NCBI GenBank assembly: GCA_964535025.1
Contig: CAZHRW010000162.1
Span: 1-44,365, forward strand
Direction: 5' to 3'
Source: JAAYZK01 sp964535025
Lineage (GTDB): Bacteria > Planctomycetota > Phycisphaerae > SM23-33 > FEN-1343
Length of the DNA: 44,365 nt
Shown here: piece by piece, positions 1 to 11,385 of the stretch
How the letters are laid out: each line of letters begins with the position of its first letter
How positions within the stretch are numbered: the stretch's first letter is position 1
The notes under the pieces: generated by a model
Database searches by the model: none
What the model was told of the DNA's origin: nothing
Seen by the model: the letters and a program-made list of their open reading frames with translations, nothing else
Made by a program: the position numbers and the translations under genes

Positions 1-360
1 GCCGAACCGACGGCGCCGGACCGGCCGCACCGCACCGGGAGGAAGCCCCCGCTGTCAAGCGGGGGCGATCCGCCCGCCGATCGACGCAGGGACCACCGAC
101 TCGGACGGGCAAACCATCCGCTGTGATGGGAATTTGACAAAAGGTCGCCGGACCGACGGCGCCGGATTCTCCGCACCGCACCGGGAGCAAGCCCCCGCTG
201 TCAAGCGGGGGACGATCCGCCCGCCGATCCACGCGGGGACCACCGACGGCGACGGGCAATCCATCCGCTGTGATGGGTTTGACACAACGTCGCCGGACCG
301 AGCGCGCCGGACCGGCCGCACCGCACCGGGAGCAAGCCCCCGCTGTCAAGCGGGGGCGAT
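1..360. repeat. Tandem ~146-bp repeat, about 2.5 copies
   Basis: Three units align head to tail: about 1-143, 144-289 and a partial unit 290-360. Each carries a perfect hairpin with 8-bp arms CCCCCGCT and AGCGGGGG around the loop GTCA, at 46-65, 192-211 and 337-356, so the period is 146 then 145 bases. The stretch around each hairpin (CACCGCACCGGGAG, CCGCCCGCCGAT, ATCCGCTGTGATGGG) is also conserved between units with a few substitutions. The array probably continues left of the window. I see no convincing gene in it; open frames on both strands are what repeated GC-rich DNA gives. The unit is far too long for a CRISPR repeat. It abuts the 3' end of a truncated regulator gene. Confidence 0.85.
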
Positions 361-374
361 TGGCCCGCTGAGTT

Positions 375-425
375 GGCTGGGCTGTTAACCGCCGGCTTCC
401 AGGTTCGAGTCCGAGTCGGGGAGGT
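375..425 (+). other. tRNA-Asn-like relic (degenerate)
   Basis: The stretch reads like a damaged tRNA-Asn gene: GAGTTGGCTGG resembles a D-arm, CTGTTAACCG resembles the anticodon loop with GTT, and AGGTTCGAGTCC is a typical T-loop, followed by GGGGA. However the 5' anticodon stem and most T-stem pairs do not form, and no matching acceptor stem is seen. It could be the scar of a tRNA used as an integration site, or chance similarity. It lies exactly between the tandem repeats and the truncated regulator. Confidence 0.25.
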
Positions 426-581
426 TTCAGGCGGTATCGAGCACGATGCCGCCTTCTTGACGCGCGAGCGTCGACCGGTGGCGAGCTTCGCCCCCAACGT
501 CAGTTGTGACAGCCACTTCCGGACGAACGCGGTCGCCTCTTCGTCCCGTGCCGTTGAACGAAGCCGCTGCGCGGCAGCATT

Positions 582-1460
582 TCAGGGGTAGTTGATGTCC
601 GTTATGGACTCGAAGAAGTGACGGAAGTTGGCTTCACTCTCGCGTAGTTCGCGCGTGCGCGCTTCGAGCAGATCCTCGGTGCGCAAGAGGGCACGCTCGC
701 GACGGACCCTTGCACACAGTTCGATGAGCAGTTCCGGCTCGAAGGGCTTGCGCAGGTGGGCAGCGGCCCCCCGCTTCATCCAGGACAGAGCCAACCCCGG
801 GGTCGCCTCCGTGGTCATCATCAGACAGACACAGTCAGGTTGACTGCCATGGATGCGATCCAGCAGGGAATCTCCCTTGCCGTCGGGCAGGTGGTAGTCC
901 AGTACAGCCACGTCGTAAGGCGTCTTCGCAAGGGTCGCTTCGGCCTCGCGGGTCGTCAGCGCCGTGTCCGCCTGGTAACCGTGGGTCGCCAGGGTCTTCG
1001 TCAGCAACGCGGCCAAGGCCTTTTCATCCTCGACGATCAGCGCCCGGGGCCGGCGGCGCGCCTCCCTGCCTTCAAGCAGTGCCCGAATCCGGGCAGTGAA
1101 CGTCTTGCCGTCTAAGGGCGAGGGCAGGAAGGCGTCGGCCCCCGCGTCGGTGGCGATGCGTTCGGGATGCTCGCCGGCAAAGGTGGCCGAGACCAGCAGG
1201 ATCGGGATCTCGTTGAAGGCCGTGTGCTCGGGTGAGCGCAAGAGACGACAGAAGCGCCAGCCATCGATACCGGGCATGTGGAGGTCGGTCACGATCAGGT
1301 CGGGCGGGTCAGCCGGGTCCATGGCGGCCAGGGCCGCCTCGACGTTCTCAAAGGCGCGCGCCTCAATGCCGGCCTTGGCAAGCAGCCCTGCCAGGATGGC
1401 AAGCTGGGTCGGGTCGTCGTTCACCACGATGGCTGCGAGTCCGTCTCCCTGCATACTCAT
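582..1460 (-). CDS. Dual-receiver response regulator, truncated in a PAS domain
   Basis: The 292-residue product has two CheY-like receiver domains. REC1 spans about 8-132 with phosphoacceptor Asp59 (IVTDLHMPG). REC2 spans about 138-255 with Asp188 (AVLDYHLPD) and the usual Lys-Pro (RKPFEP). REC1 has SPLDG where the conserved switch Lys-Pro is expected, so its signalling may be altered. A short helical linker (LLEARTRELRESEANF) leads into the first residues of a PAS domain and the frame stops at ITDINYP, beside the repeats and tRNA-like scrap. Relatives of this layout normally go on into PAS and histidine kinase domains, so the 3' part is probably lost. The ATG is preceded by GGAGG at 7-base spacing and lies 18 bases after the diguanylate cyclase gene, so it is the last gene of the signalling operon. 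Confidence 0.85.
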   Translation of the reverse strand: MSMQGDGLAAIVVNDDPTQLAILAGLLAKAGIEARAFENVEAALAAMDPADPPDLIVTDLHMPGIDGWRFCRLLRSPEHTAFNEIPILLVSATFAGEHPERIATDAGADAFLPSPLDGKTFTARIRALLEGREARRRPRALIVEDEKALAALLTKTLATHGYQADTALTTREAEATLAKTPYDVAVLDYHLPDGKGDSLLDRIHGSQPDCVCLMMTTEATPGLALSWMKRGAAAHLRKPFEPELLIELCARVRRERALLRTEDLLEARTRELRESEANFRHFFESITDINYP

Positions 1461-1478
1461 GAAATGCCTCCGGCGGGT

Positions 1479-2392
1479 TCACAAATGGCGATCCATGACG
1501 TCGCTGTCCGCCACGACGACTCGGTTGCGTCCGTCTGCCTTGGCCCGGTAGAGCGCCTCGTCGGCAGCGCCCAACAGTCTGTCCACGGTATCGTCCTCGG
1601 CAGCAGTGGCCACGCCGATGCTCAAGGTGACAGATAATGGGCCCGATCTTGTTGCAATCGTCGTCTTGGCAACCATTGCACAGATTCTGTCATACTGGGG
1701 AGCCGCGACCGTGCCCGGTTTCGTCGGGATGATGACGAGGAACTCCTCGCCTCCCATGCGGCCTACGGTATCGTACTCTCTGCAGCATCCGGTCAGAATC
1801 CGCGCCAGTTCGCAGAGGACCTCGTCGCCTGTCTGGTGGCCGTAGGTGTCGTTGACGGCTTTGAAGTGGTCGATATCGCACATCCCGACGGTCAGCACGT
1901 CGGAATGACGAGCGGCACGGGCAAGCTCCTTCTGCAATCGGTCGAGAATGGCCCGGCGGTTCGGCAGCTCCGTCAATGGATCGTGATTGGCTTGATGTTC
2001 AATCGCTTCCCGGCTCCGGACGAGCTCATCCTGCATTTCGATCATGCGACGGCCCACCTCGACGCGGGCCCGCAGTTCCCCGGGATCGAAGGGCTTAGCC
2101 AAGTAATCGTTGGCTCCGGCATCCAGCCCGGCGATAATCTCCGCCTTTTCCGTTTTGCTGGTCAGCATGATGATGTAGGGCGGGCGGTCGACGGACACGG
2201 CTCGGACGCGGCGCAGGACTTCCAGGCCATCTATCTCCGGCATCATCCAGTCGAGGATGACGAGGTGGGGGGCGTCAGGCTTCTGAAGTGATTCCCATGC
2301 TTCGGAACCATTAGTGGCTTGCACCGGTTCGTGCCCGGTCTTCTTCAGCACCGCCGCCAGCATATTGCGGCTGGTAAGATCGTCCTCGGCGA

Positions 2393-2405
<13 letters not shown>
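1479..2405 (-). CDS. REC-GGDEF response regulator (diguanylate cyclase)
   Basis: The product (308 residues from the chosen start) has an N-terminal receiver (IAEDD; phosphoacceptor Asp52 in VILDWMMPE; AKPFDP), a short helix, then a GGDEF domain beginning at NHDPLTELPNRR. The active-site motif is GGEEF (218-222), a functional variant, and an RxxD inhibitory site (REYD, 209-212) lies five residues before it. It should make c-di-GMP from two GTP when phosphorylated, with product inhibition. The ATG at 2405 gives MRILIAEDD, the natural start of a receiver. An ATG five codons upstream is possible but sits directly on the ribosome-binding sequence. The start lies inside the last codons of the upstream kinase gene (13-base overlap), which suggests translational coupling and that this is the kinase's output partner. 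Confidence 0.92.
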
Positions 2406-7041
<4,636 letters not shown>

Positions 7042-7045
<4 letters not shown>

Positions 7046-7266
7046 TCACCGACCCTTCGTGTCGCTGGTCTGCTCGCAAGATCCATGGTGGAGATCAGTT
7101 CCTGCAGTTTTTCCCTCGCCAGCGGTGACGGTTTCGACCGACCATTCTCCCACCGATCAACGGTGGGTAGCGTTACCCCCAGCTTGGCTGCGAACTTCTC
7201 CTGGGTGAGGCCGAGGCGGCCTCGGACCTCCCGGATCAGTACCGCTGGATCGGTCTTCTGGGTCAC
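7042..7266 (-). CDS. XRE-family helix-turn-helix regulator
   Basis: The small protein (74 residues) has one Cro/C1-type HTH: RGRLGLTQEKFAAKLGV then TLPTVDRWENGRSKPS, with the classic Gln in helix 2 and WENG after the recognition helix. It starts with GTG; AGGAG lies 8 bases upstream. It is the first gene of the operon, its stop overlapping the hybrid kinase start (ATGA), and a strong-looking promoter lies about 70 bases upstream. It probably autoregulates the signalling operon, though an additional role is possible. Such a fixed XRE plus phosphorelay pairing is uncommon. Similarity is clear for the fold only; the DNA target is unknown. Confidence 0.9.
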
Positions 7267-7336
7267 CTCGGCATCTCCTGACTGTCTACACCATCTGATT
7301 GATCACGTGATGCAGCACATGAGACGACACGTCACT

Positions 7337-7365
7337 TATATCGGCCAATAGCAAGGGCTTGTCAA
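7337..7365 (-). promoter_or_regulatory. Sigma70-type promoter of the signalling operon
   Basis: On the minus strand TTGACA (7360-7365) is followed after 17 bases by GATATA (7337-7342). It faces the XRE gene and leaves a leader of about 65 bases. CACGTG and GATCA-type short palindromes lie between it and the start codon and could be XRE operators. Confidence 0.6.
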
Positions 7366-7491
7366 TAAGTAAGCTTGCGGCGAGAAGGAGATTATCCCCG
7401 GGGGATTGTCATGAGCGTCCATCTGGAACGTGCATTCCACGAAACGACAACATCCTCCCGTCCCCCCTCTGCTCGCTCCCCTTCGAAATCG

Positions 7492-7584
7492 CAACCTATG
7501 TCATTACAATAGGTTGTAGTTTTCCCACCGTTTGAAACTCGTCCTGACCGGGGAGGCAAAACGATTCTGTCGAACTCTTTCGAC
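7492..7584. other. Two hairpins in the gene-free stretch 7267-7988
   Basis: The 720-base stretch between the divergent XRE and zeta-toxin genes has no convincing gene. It holds CAACCTAT/ATAGGTTG (7492-7499 and 7509-7516, 9-base loop) and GTCGAA/TTCGAC (7569-7584, loop CTCT), followed by a terminator-like hairpin at 7600-7631. A small structured RNA ending at that hairpin is possible but unproven. The remainder (7632-7890) shows nothing I can name. Confidence 0.5.
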
Positions 7585-7599
7585 GGAAACAGTTTACGC

Positions 7600-7631
7600 A
7601 AACGCCCGACCGGACCCTCGGCCGGGCGTTT
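7600..7631. terminator. Bidirectional terminator-like hairpin
   Basis: AAACGCCCG (7600-7608) pairs perfectly with CGGGCGTTT (7623-7631), and the stem continues inside as CCG/CGG after one mismatch. The A-run on the left and T-run on the right would make it usable on either strand, though the T-run is only three bases. No gene ends immediately before it. Confidence 0.5.
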
Positions 7632-7892
7632 CCGTATCTCCTTTGTAGTACAGGCTTACGGCACTCCCCGGGAGCGCGCCAAAATTCTCGGGTTCGCGGG
7701 CGAGACGCCGGGGATCGAAACCAACCACCCCGGTTCCGCCTAGACGCCGGAAAAACGGCCGTGCTGTCGTCTTGGGCGAAGCCGAAGGACTCTTGGATTC
7801 TCTCGTCAACGGTTGGAGCCGTGTTTACAGAACCGTTGGCTTTGGGGCCTGGAGTGATTTCGAACTCGGGGCGGGCGTGGCGGTTATGAAGG

Positions 7893-7920
7893 TTGGATTG
7901 CCCGGAAGTCACGCTATACT
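7893..7920 (+). promoter_or_regulatory. Candidate promoter of the zeta-toxin module
   Basis: TTGGAT (7893-7898), a 16-base spacer and TATACT (7915-7920) face the kinase gene at 7989. The leader would be about 60 bases. No strong Shine-Dalgarno sequence precedes that ATG. Confidence 0.45.
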
Positions 7921-7988
7921 TGTGAAGGATCTGCGGCGACAACGCTGCACGTCCTCGGCCAGAGGGCTCAGACGGCGGACACTGTGTC

Positions 7989-8531
7989 ATGAACGCGCCC
8001 ATCGACAAACCGAACCCGCGAGTGATCATCCTTGCCGGCCCGAACGGTGCCGGCAAGACGACCTTCGCGCGCGAGTTCCTGCCCGCCGAGGGCGACTGTC
8101 CCACGTTCATCAATGCCGATCTGATCGCCGCGGGGCTCTCGCCGTTCGAGCCGGAGAAGGCCAACATCACCGCCATGCGTCTGATGGCCGAGCGAATCCG
8201 TGCATTTGTCGCCGCCGGCGAGGACTTCGCCGTGGAGTCGACACTGGCGGGGCGGACGTACGCGAACCTGATCCGCCAATGGAAGCAGCTCGGCTACGTC
8301 GTCAAGATCGTGTTCCTGCGACTGTCGTCGCCGGAGATGGCCATCGCCCGCGTGCAACTCCGCGTTCGCCTGGGTGGCCACAACGTCCCCGAACAGGTCA
8401 TCCGTCGGCGATACGAGCAGGGCTGGACCAACTTCCAGAGGATCTACAAGGGGCTCGTCGACAGTTGGCAGGTGTACGATGCCATGTGCACGCCACCGGT
8501 CCTGATTGACGAAGGAGGCGAAACGTCATGA
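7989..8531 (+). CDS. Zeta-toxin-like P-loop kinase
   Basis: The 180-residue protein has a Walker A motif GPNGAGKTT (17-25) right after a hydrophobic strand (RVIILA), then FINADLIAAGLSPF, FAVESTLAG and a late basic helix (EQVIRRRYEQGW). This order is that of zeta-toxin-like kinases, which in characterised members phosphorylate UDP-N-acetylglucosamine and block wall synthesis; free-standing members of the wider family may have other substrates. The ATG at 7989 precedes a short variable tail before the first strand. Its stop overlaps the start of the next small gene (ATGA), suggesting a two-gene module in which the toxin-like gene comes first. No epsilon-type antitoxin is visible. Confidence 0.85.
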   Translation: MNAPIDKPNPRVIILAGPNGAGKTTFAREFLPAEGDCPTFINADLIAAGLSPFEPEKANITAMRLMAERIRAFVAAGEDFAVESTLAGRTYANLIRQWKQLGYVVKIVFLRLSSPEMAIARVQLRVRLGGHNVPEQVIRRRYEQGWTNFQRIYKGLVDSWQVYDAMCTPPVLIDEGGETS

Positions 8532-8728
8532 TCCAGTCGCAGAGGAACCAGGACATGGCCGGCACGCAGGCCGCGATGCTTCGCGCCACCCGCAAGGCCA
8601 TCAGCGAGGCCAAGCTGCGCGGCGAACGCATCCCGCAGTGGCGCGATGACAAGGTCGTCTGGGTTCGCCCCGAAGAGGTCGAATTGCCCCCGGCACCCCA
8701 GGAGCAACCCACGCCCCCCGCTCATTGA
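8528..8728 (+). CDS. Small partner protein of the zeta-like kinase (putative antitoxin)
   Basis: The product is a 66-residue protein, translationally coupled to the preceding kinase by an ATGA overlap, with GGAGGC upstream as ribosome-binding site. The first half is an amphipathic Ala/Arg-rich helix (AAMLRATRKAISEAKLRGE); then comes IPQWRDDKVVWVRPEEVELP and a Pro-rich tail. The pattern helix plus WRDGKVVWxPPEE is, as I recall it, common behind zeta-like kinases, so it may be a cognate antitoxin or adaptor. It has no recognisable DNA-binding motif. The function is inferred from position only. Confidence 0.7.
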   Translation: MIQSQRNQDMAGTQAAMLRATRKAISEAKLRGERIPQWRDDKVVWVRPEEVELPPAPQEQPTPPAH

Positions 8729-8815
8729 TCCACCCGTGAGTACGTCGCCGCCGAAGCGAACTCCGCGTCACCCTGATGCTCCAGCCGGGCATCCTCCTTC
8801 TCTGCCGGTAGCGTG

Positions 8816-8844
8816 TTGACCCCTGGCGCGAGGCGTGGTAGGCT
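8816..8844 (+). promoter_or_regulatory. Candidate promoter without an obvious gene
   Basis: TTGACC (8816-8821), 17 bases, TAGGCT (8839-8844). The only start codon close by opens a 15-codon frame. It might serve the Rhs-like gene that follows at about 8970 or be left from a deleted gene. Confidence 0.35.
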
Positions 8845-8969
8845 TCTTCCATGGCACGGGTTGCGCGAATCGTGGGGCCGGGGATGCCACGTGGGTGAGG
8901 GGAGAGGTAGGGCGAAGTTCGGTATGATGTCCCCCGAACCCCGGATGTGCTCGTGTCGGCTATGAAGGC

Positions 8970-9695
8970 TTGTTGGTTGCAGGTACTGGCAGAGTTGACA
9001 GGCTGGCTGGCGCTGGCAGGGGCGGCAGGATAGTGCGTACGGCACTGGCTAGTGCCGACGTGGGCTCAAGTTTCGTAAGCACGGTTCGCGGGGCTGCTGA
9101 CATTGCGGAGAATGGTCTCTCGGTCGGGAACGCGGTGCAGACTGGGCTTGGCGTTACTGGGCTCTACCTCAACGTAAGAGACTTCGGGTACAAGTCGGCA
9201 GACAATATGGGGCGAGCCGTGATTCAACATCAGCAGGGCCTTGATCGCGTTGCCGCTGAGTATGGGTACGCTCCGCAGAGAAGGCAGGTGAACGGTGCGT
9301 ATGTGGATTTTGACCCTGCCGAGACCGGAGGTGATCTTTGGGTCGTCAGAAACAGGCAGGCGGGAAGTACGTTGTATATGGATGATAGGATCAGACGTCT
9401 TGCTGAGACAGACAACCCCGTCTACCTCGCCACTAATGCTAGGCTGTCCAGTGGCTTTGGGGCTTACGATAACATCCGTCAGGTGAGCATCCCCGGTCCC
9501 CTGACAGATCTTGGACGGCCTCTGGCTGGAGCGGATCGTGCTCTTGCGAGTATCTTAAACATTGCCAACACTGCGGTATCTAGTGCGGACCGTGCTGGCT
9601 CCTTTGTGCCGTCTGAGACATCGGATGGCAGCGGCTTATGGGGCATTGGTTCCCGGAACCCGGTACAGAACCAGTTCGGGGGTAAGTTCCGGTAG
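8970..9695 (+). CDS. Orphan Rhs-like C-terminal domain (putative polymorphic toxin tip)
   Basis: The 241-residue frame has no signal peptide and no credible ATG; it can start at TTG 8970, but it stays open from about 8928, as expected for the severed 3' end of a longer gene. The first 70 residues are an Ala/Gly/Ser/Val-rich linker (ADVGSSFVSTVRGAADIAENG) of the kind found between an Rhs core and its toxin tip. The rest (DNMGRAVIQHQQGLDRVAAEYGYAP onward) is polar and compact, with no catalytic motif I recognise. The downstream immunity-like gene supports a toxin reading. It may be a silent tip cassette with no core. Base composition is less GC-rich than the chromosome around it. Confidence 0.5.
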   Translation: MLVAGTGRVDRLAGAGRGGRIVRTALASADVGSSFVSTVRGAADIAENGLSVGNAVQTGLGVTGLYLNVRDFGYKSADNMGRAVIQHQQGLDRVAAEYGYAPQRRQVNGAYVDFDPAETGGDLWVVRNRQAGSTLYMDDRIRRLAETDNPVYLATNARLSSGFGAYDNIRQVSIPGPLTDLGRPLAGADRALASILNIANTAVSSADRAGSFVPSETSDGSGLWGIGSRNPVQNQFGGKFR

Positions 9696-9724
9696 GTTGT
9701 CCACTACTGTTTGGGTCTGAGCGC

Positions 9725-9880
9725 GTGTGCGTGTGGAAGAAATGGCCTTGTCGGGAACTGCTGACGGTGCAGGAGACCTATAGTGAGGTAGTAGTCAAAA
9801 GTCTGTCACGTTCTGCTGGACATCAGGCGCTTCAGGCGGCCCTTGTTGCGAAACAGTTCTGTATACGGGACCGTGCATGA
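9725..9880 (+). CDS. Possible 51-residue small protein
   Basis: A GTG-started frame (MCVWKKWPCRELL ... QALQAALVAKQFCIRDRA) follows the Rhs-like gene by 29 bases and fits between it and the hairpins at 9908-9998. No clear ribosome-binding site is seen. Its position between toxin tip and immunity gene makes it worth noting, but it could be non-coding. Confidence 0.25.
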   Translation: MCVWKKWPCRELLTVQETYSEVVVKSLSRSAGHQALQAALVAKQFCIRDRA

Positions 9881-9907
9881 CAAAGCTGGAAGTGTTGCTC
9901 AGAAAGA

Positions 9908-9998
9908 CCTAGGAAGCGTGTGGGTGCCCACGTGCTCTAGGCAAGTTGGGGCGTGAGGCGTTGGTGTTCGTCCTCATCCTGAGGACGAACGCCGACGC
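9908..9998 (+). other. Two strong consecutive hairpins
   Basis: The first hairpin (9908-9941) pairs CCTAG with CTAGG and GTGGG with CCCAC imperfectly. The second (9958-9998) has an uninterrupted 19-bp stem as RNA on the plus strand (11 perfect inner pairs GTTCGTCCTCA/TGAGGACGAAC around the loop TCC, outer pairs with two G-U wobbles). There is no T-run, so a standard terminator is unlikely; a structured RNA or a mobile-cassette boundary is possible. Confidence 0.6.
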
Positions 9999-10006
9999 GT
10001 GTTCTA

Positions 10007-10036
10007 TTGATGTTGCATATGTGTTACGGCTAGAAT
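10007..10036 (+). promoter_or_regulatory. Candidate promoter of the immunity-like gene
   Basis: TTGATG (10007-10012), 18 bases, TAGAAT (10031-10036). It sits just after the strong hairpin and 90 bases before the ATG at 10126, so the immunity-like gene can be expressed independently of the Rhs-like fragment. Confidence 0.45.
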
Positions 10037-10125
10037 AAGTAACAGCCACGGTGCCTTGGCGCCTGTGCTGGAGAAGAGCCTTGATGTACGGGTGCCGAAG
10101 TGCCCTTGAATGGCGGTGCTAGACC

Positions 10126-11271
10126 ATGCTGACGATTGCTGACAGTGATAAGGCGGCTGTACGAATAACCGTGTTCTTCGGAGAGCAGATCGGCTGCCGG
10201 AGATGGATTAACGAAATTGAGCAGCTGACGGACCAGTTTCTGGCAAAGCCTGGTCGCAAAGTGTACGTGGAAGCCCATGGTACGGGGGGGCGTATGGCGC
10301 CTGTAGATTGCTCTGGCTCTGGCTGGCTACATCGGGTCATGCTGTTTAACCGTCCGCCAGAAAGGGAGATCCCCGAAGAGGTCGGCGGCGGGGACCTAGC
10401 ATTGTGTGAGGTATGCCATGACGAAGGAGGAGCGTGGTCTCTGACGGTGGCGACCCGTCCACAGGTCCTGATGCGGGGGCCTGATGGGTACTCATTTGCA
10501 AACTGGATCAGGATTCGGCTTTACGAGAGTCCGCGCCCTGAAGTAGAGGACTATCTGGCAGCGGACGAGATTCTGCGAGCCGTATGTTCACGATGGAAGC
10601 CTGTCTTTGCCCATGTGTGTCATGGGATGGAGTACCGGGCTAAGAACAAAAACCGTTTCGAGAATAGTATCGGCGAGGCTTTTGATCGTGCGCTGCCGGG
10701 GATCTACTGGGGAACCTATTTCGGGTCCCTGTACAGCGGGTTCATTGGGCGTAACAAGTTGTTAAGCGTTCCGATCGTGCGAGCTGAACCGCTTGGCGAA
10801 GGTGTTGTTGTATACTTGAGTGAAAATGCGTATGTCTGGAAAACAAGGCGTTACCGACAGCGGGAGAGGCGTGTCAGGAAACATCTCGGGCCCGAATACT
10901 TCTTCGATCGGAAGCATCCGAAGCGTAAGACGGTTGGGCCGGATTTCGGGGTACCTCCTGTACGCCCGATGGTTCCGTTGGTGAGGAGAGCGCTCACGAC
11001 TGAGCCTGTCCCGCGCTCGCTGCAGGATACGGAGATGCTGGGGGTGCTGTCAGTTGTCACGGGCTTGGCCTCCCTCGTGACGGCCTACGCCGTCTTGCCC
11101 CCAAGTGAGGTCGGTCCGGTGCTGTGGGGTGTCCTAGCCTTTGCACCGCTCGGGTTGGCTCTGGCGGGTATGCTCAAGTCATTGCTTATACGAGAGACGT
11201 CTTCGACGGCTCCAAAAATCGGGCTGGTCGTTGCTGTCGCGTTGCTAGTGGTGTGGCATATGTTGCGATAG
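10126..11271 (+). CDS. Immunity-type protein fused to C-terminal membrane helices
   Basis: The product has 381 residues. The first ~290 residues look like a soluble immunity protein of polymorphic toxin systems: GIYWGTYFGSLYSGFIGRNKLLSVP followed by EGVVVYLSENAYVWKT and RKHLGPEYFFDR resembles, from memory, the Imm52 or related immunity families (the YFG..Y...IGR..LLS.P and HLG..YFFDR patterns). Residues about 300-380 hold three hydrophobic segments typical of transmembrane helices, ending VVAVALLVVWHMLR. The fusion would tether the immunity domain to the membrane, suiting protection against a toxin entering or acting there. It follows the Rhs-like tip domain, the usual toxin-immunity order. 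Family naming is unverified. Confidence 0.6.
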   Translation: MLTIADSDKAAVRITVFFGEQIGCRRWINEIEQLTDQFLAKPGRKVYVEAHGTGGRMAPVDCSGSGWLHRVMLFNRPPEREIPEEVGGGDLALCEVCHDEGGAWSLTVATRPQVLMRGPDGYSFANWIRIRLYESPRPEVEDYLAADEILRAVCSRWKPVFAHVCHGMEYRAKNKNRFENSIGEAFDRALPGIYWGTYFGSLYSGFIGRNKLLSVPIVRAEPLGEGVVVYLSENAYVWKTRRYRQRERRVRKHLGPEYFFDRKHPKRKTVGPDFGVPPVRPMVPLVRRALTTEPVPRSLQDTEMLGVLSVVTGLASLVTAYAVLPPSEVGPVLWGVLAFAPLGLALAGMLKSLLIRETSSTAPKIGLVVAVALLVVWHMLR

Positions 11272-11385
11272 GATGGTGGGGCCGAGTTTGGAGTTCATAG
11301 TGTCCTTGTTTTGTTCTGCGACGATTTCAGAACAGGGTTCAGCCAAGGAGCATGTCAGATCGTTGATACACAGAAGGGAGTCGGC

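Noticed and set aside
1..360. CRISPR array
   Set aside because: Unit length is about 146 bases with no short repeat/spacer alternation, and no cas genes are present.
7594..7809. Minus-strand frame in the gap before the zeta-toxin gene
   Set aside because: No ribosome-binding site, crosses the terminator-like hairpin, and composition is not protein-like.
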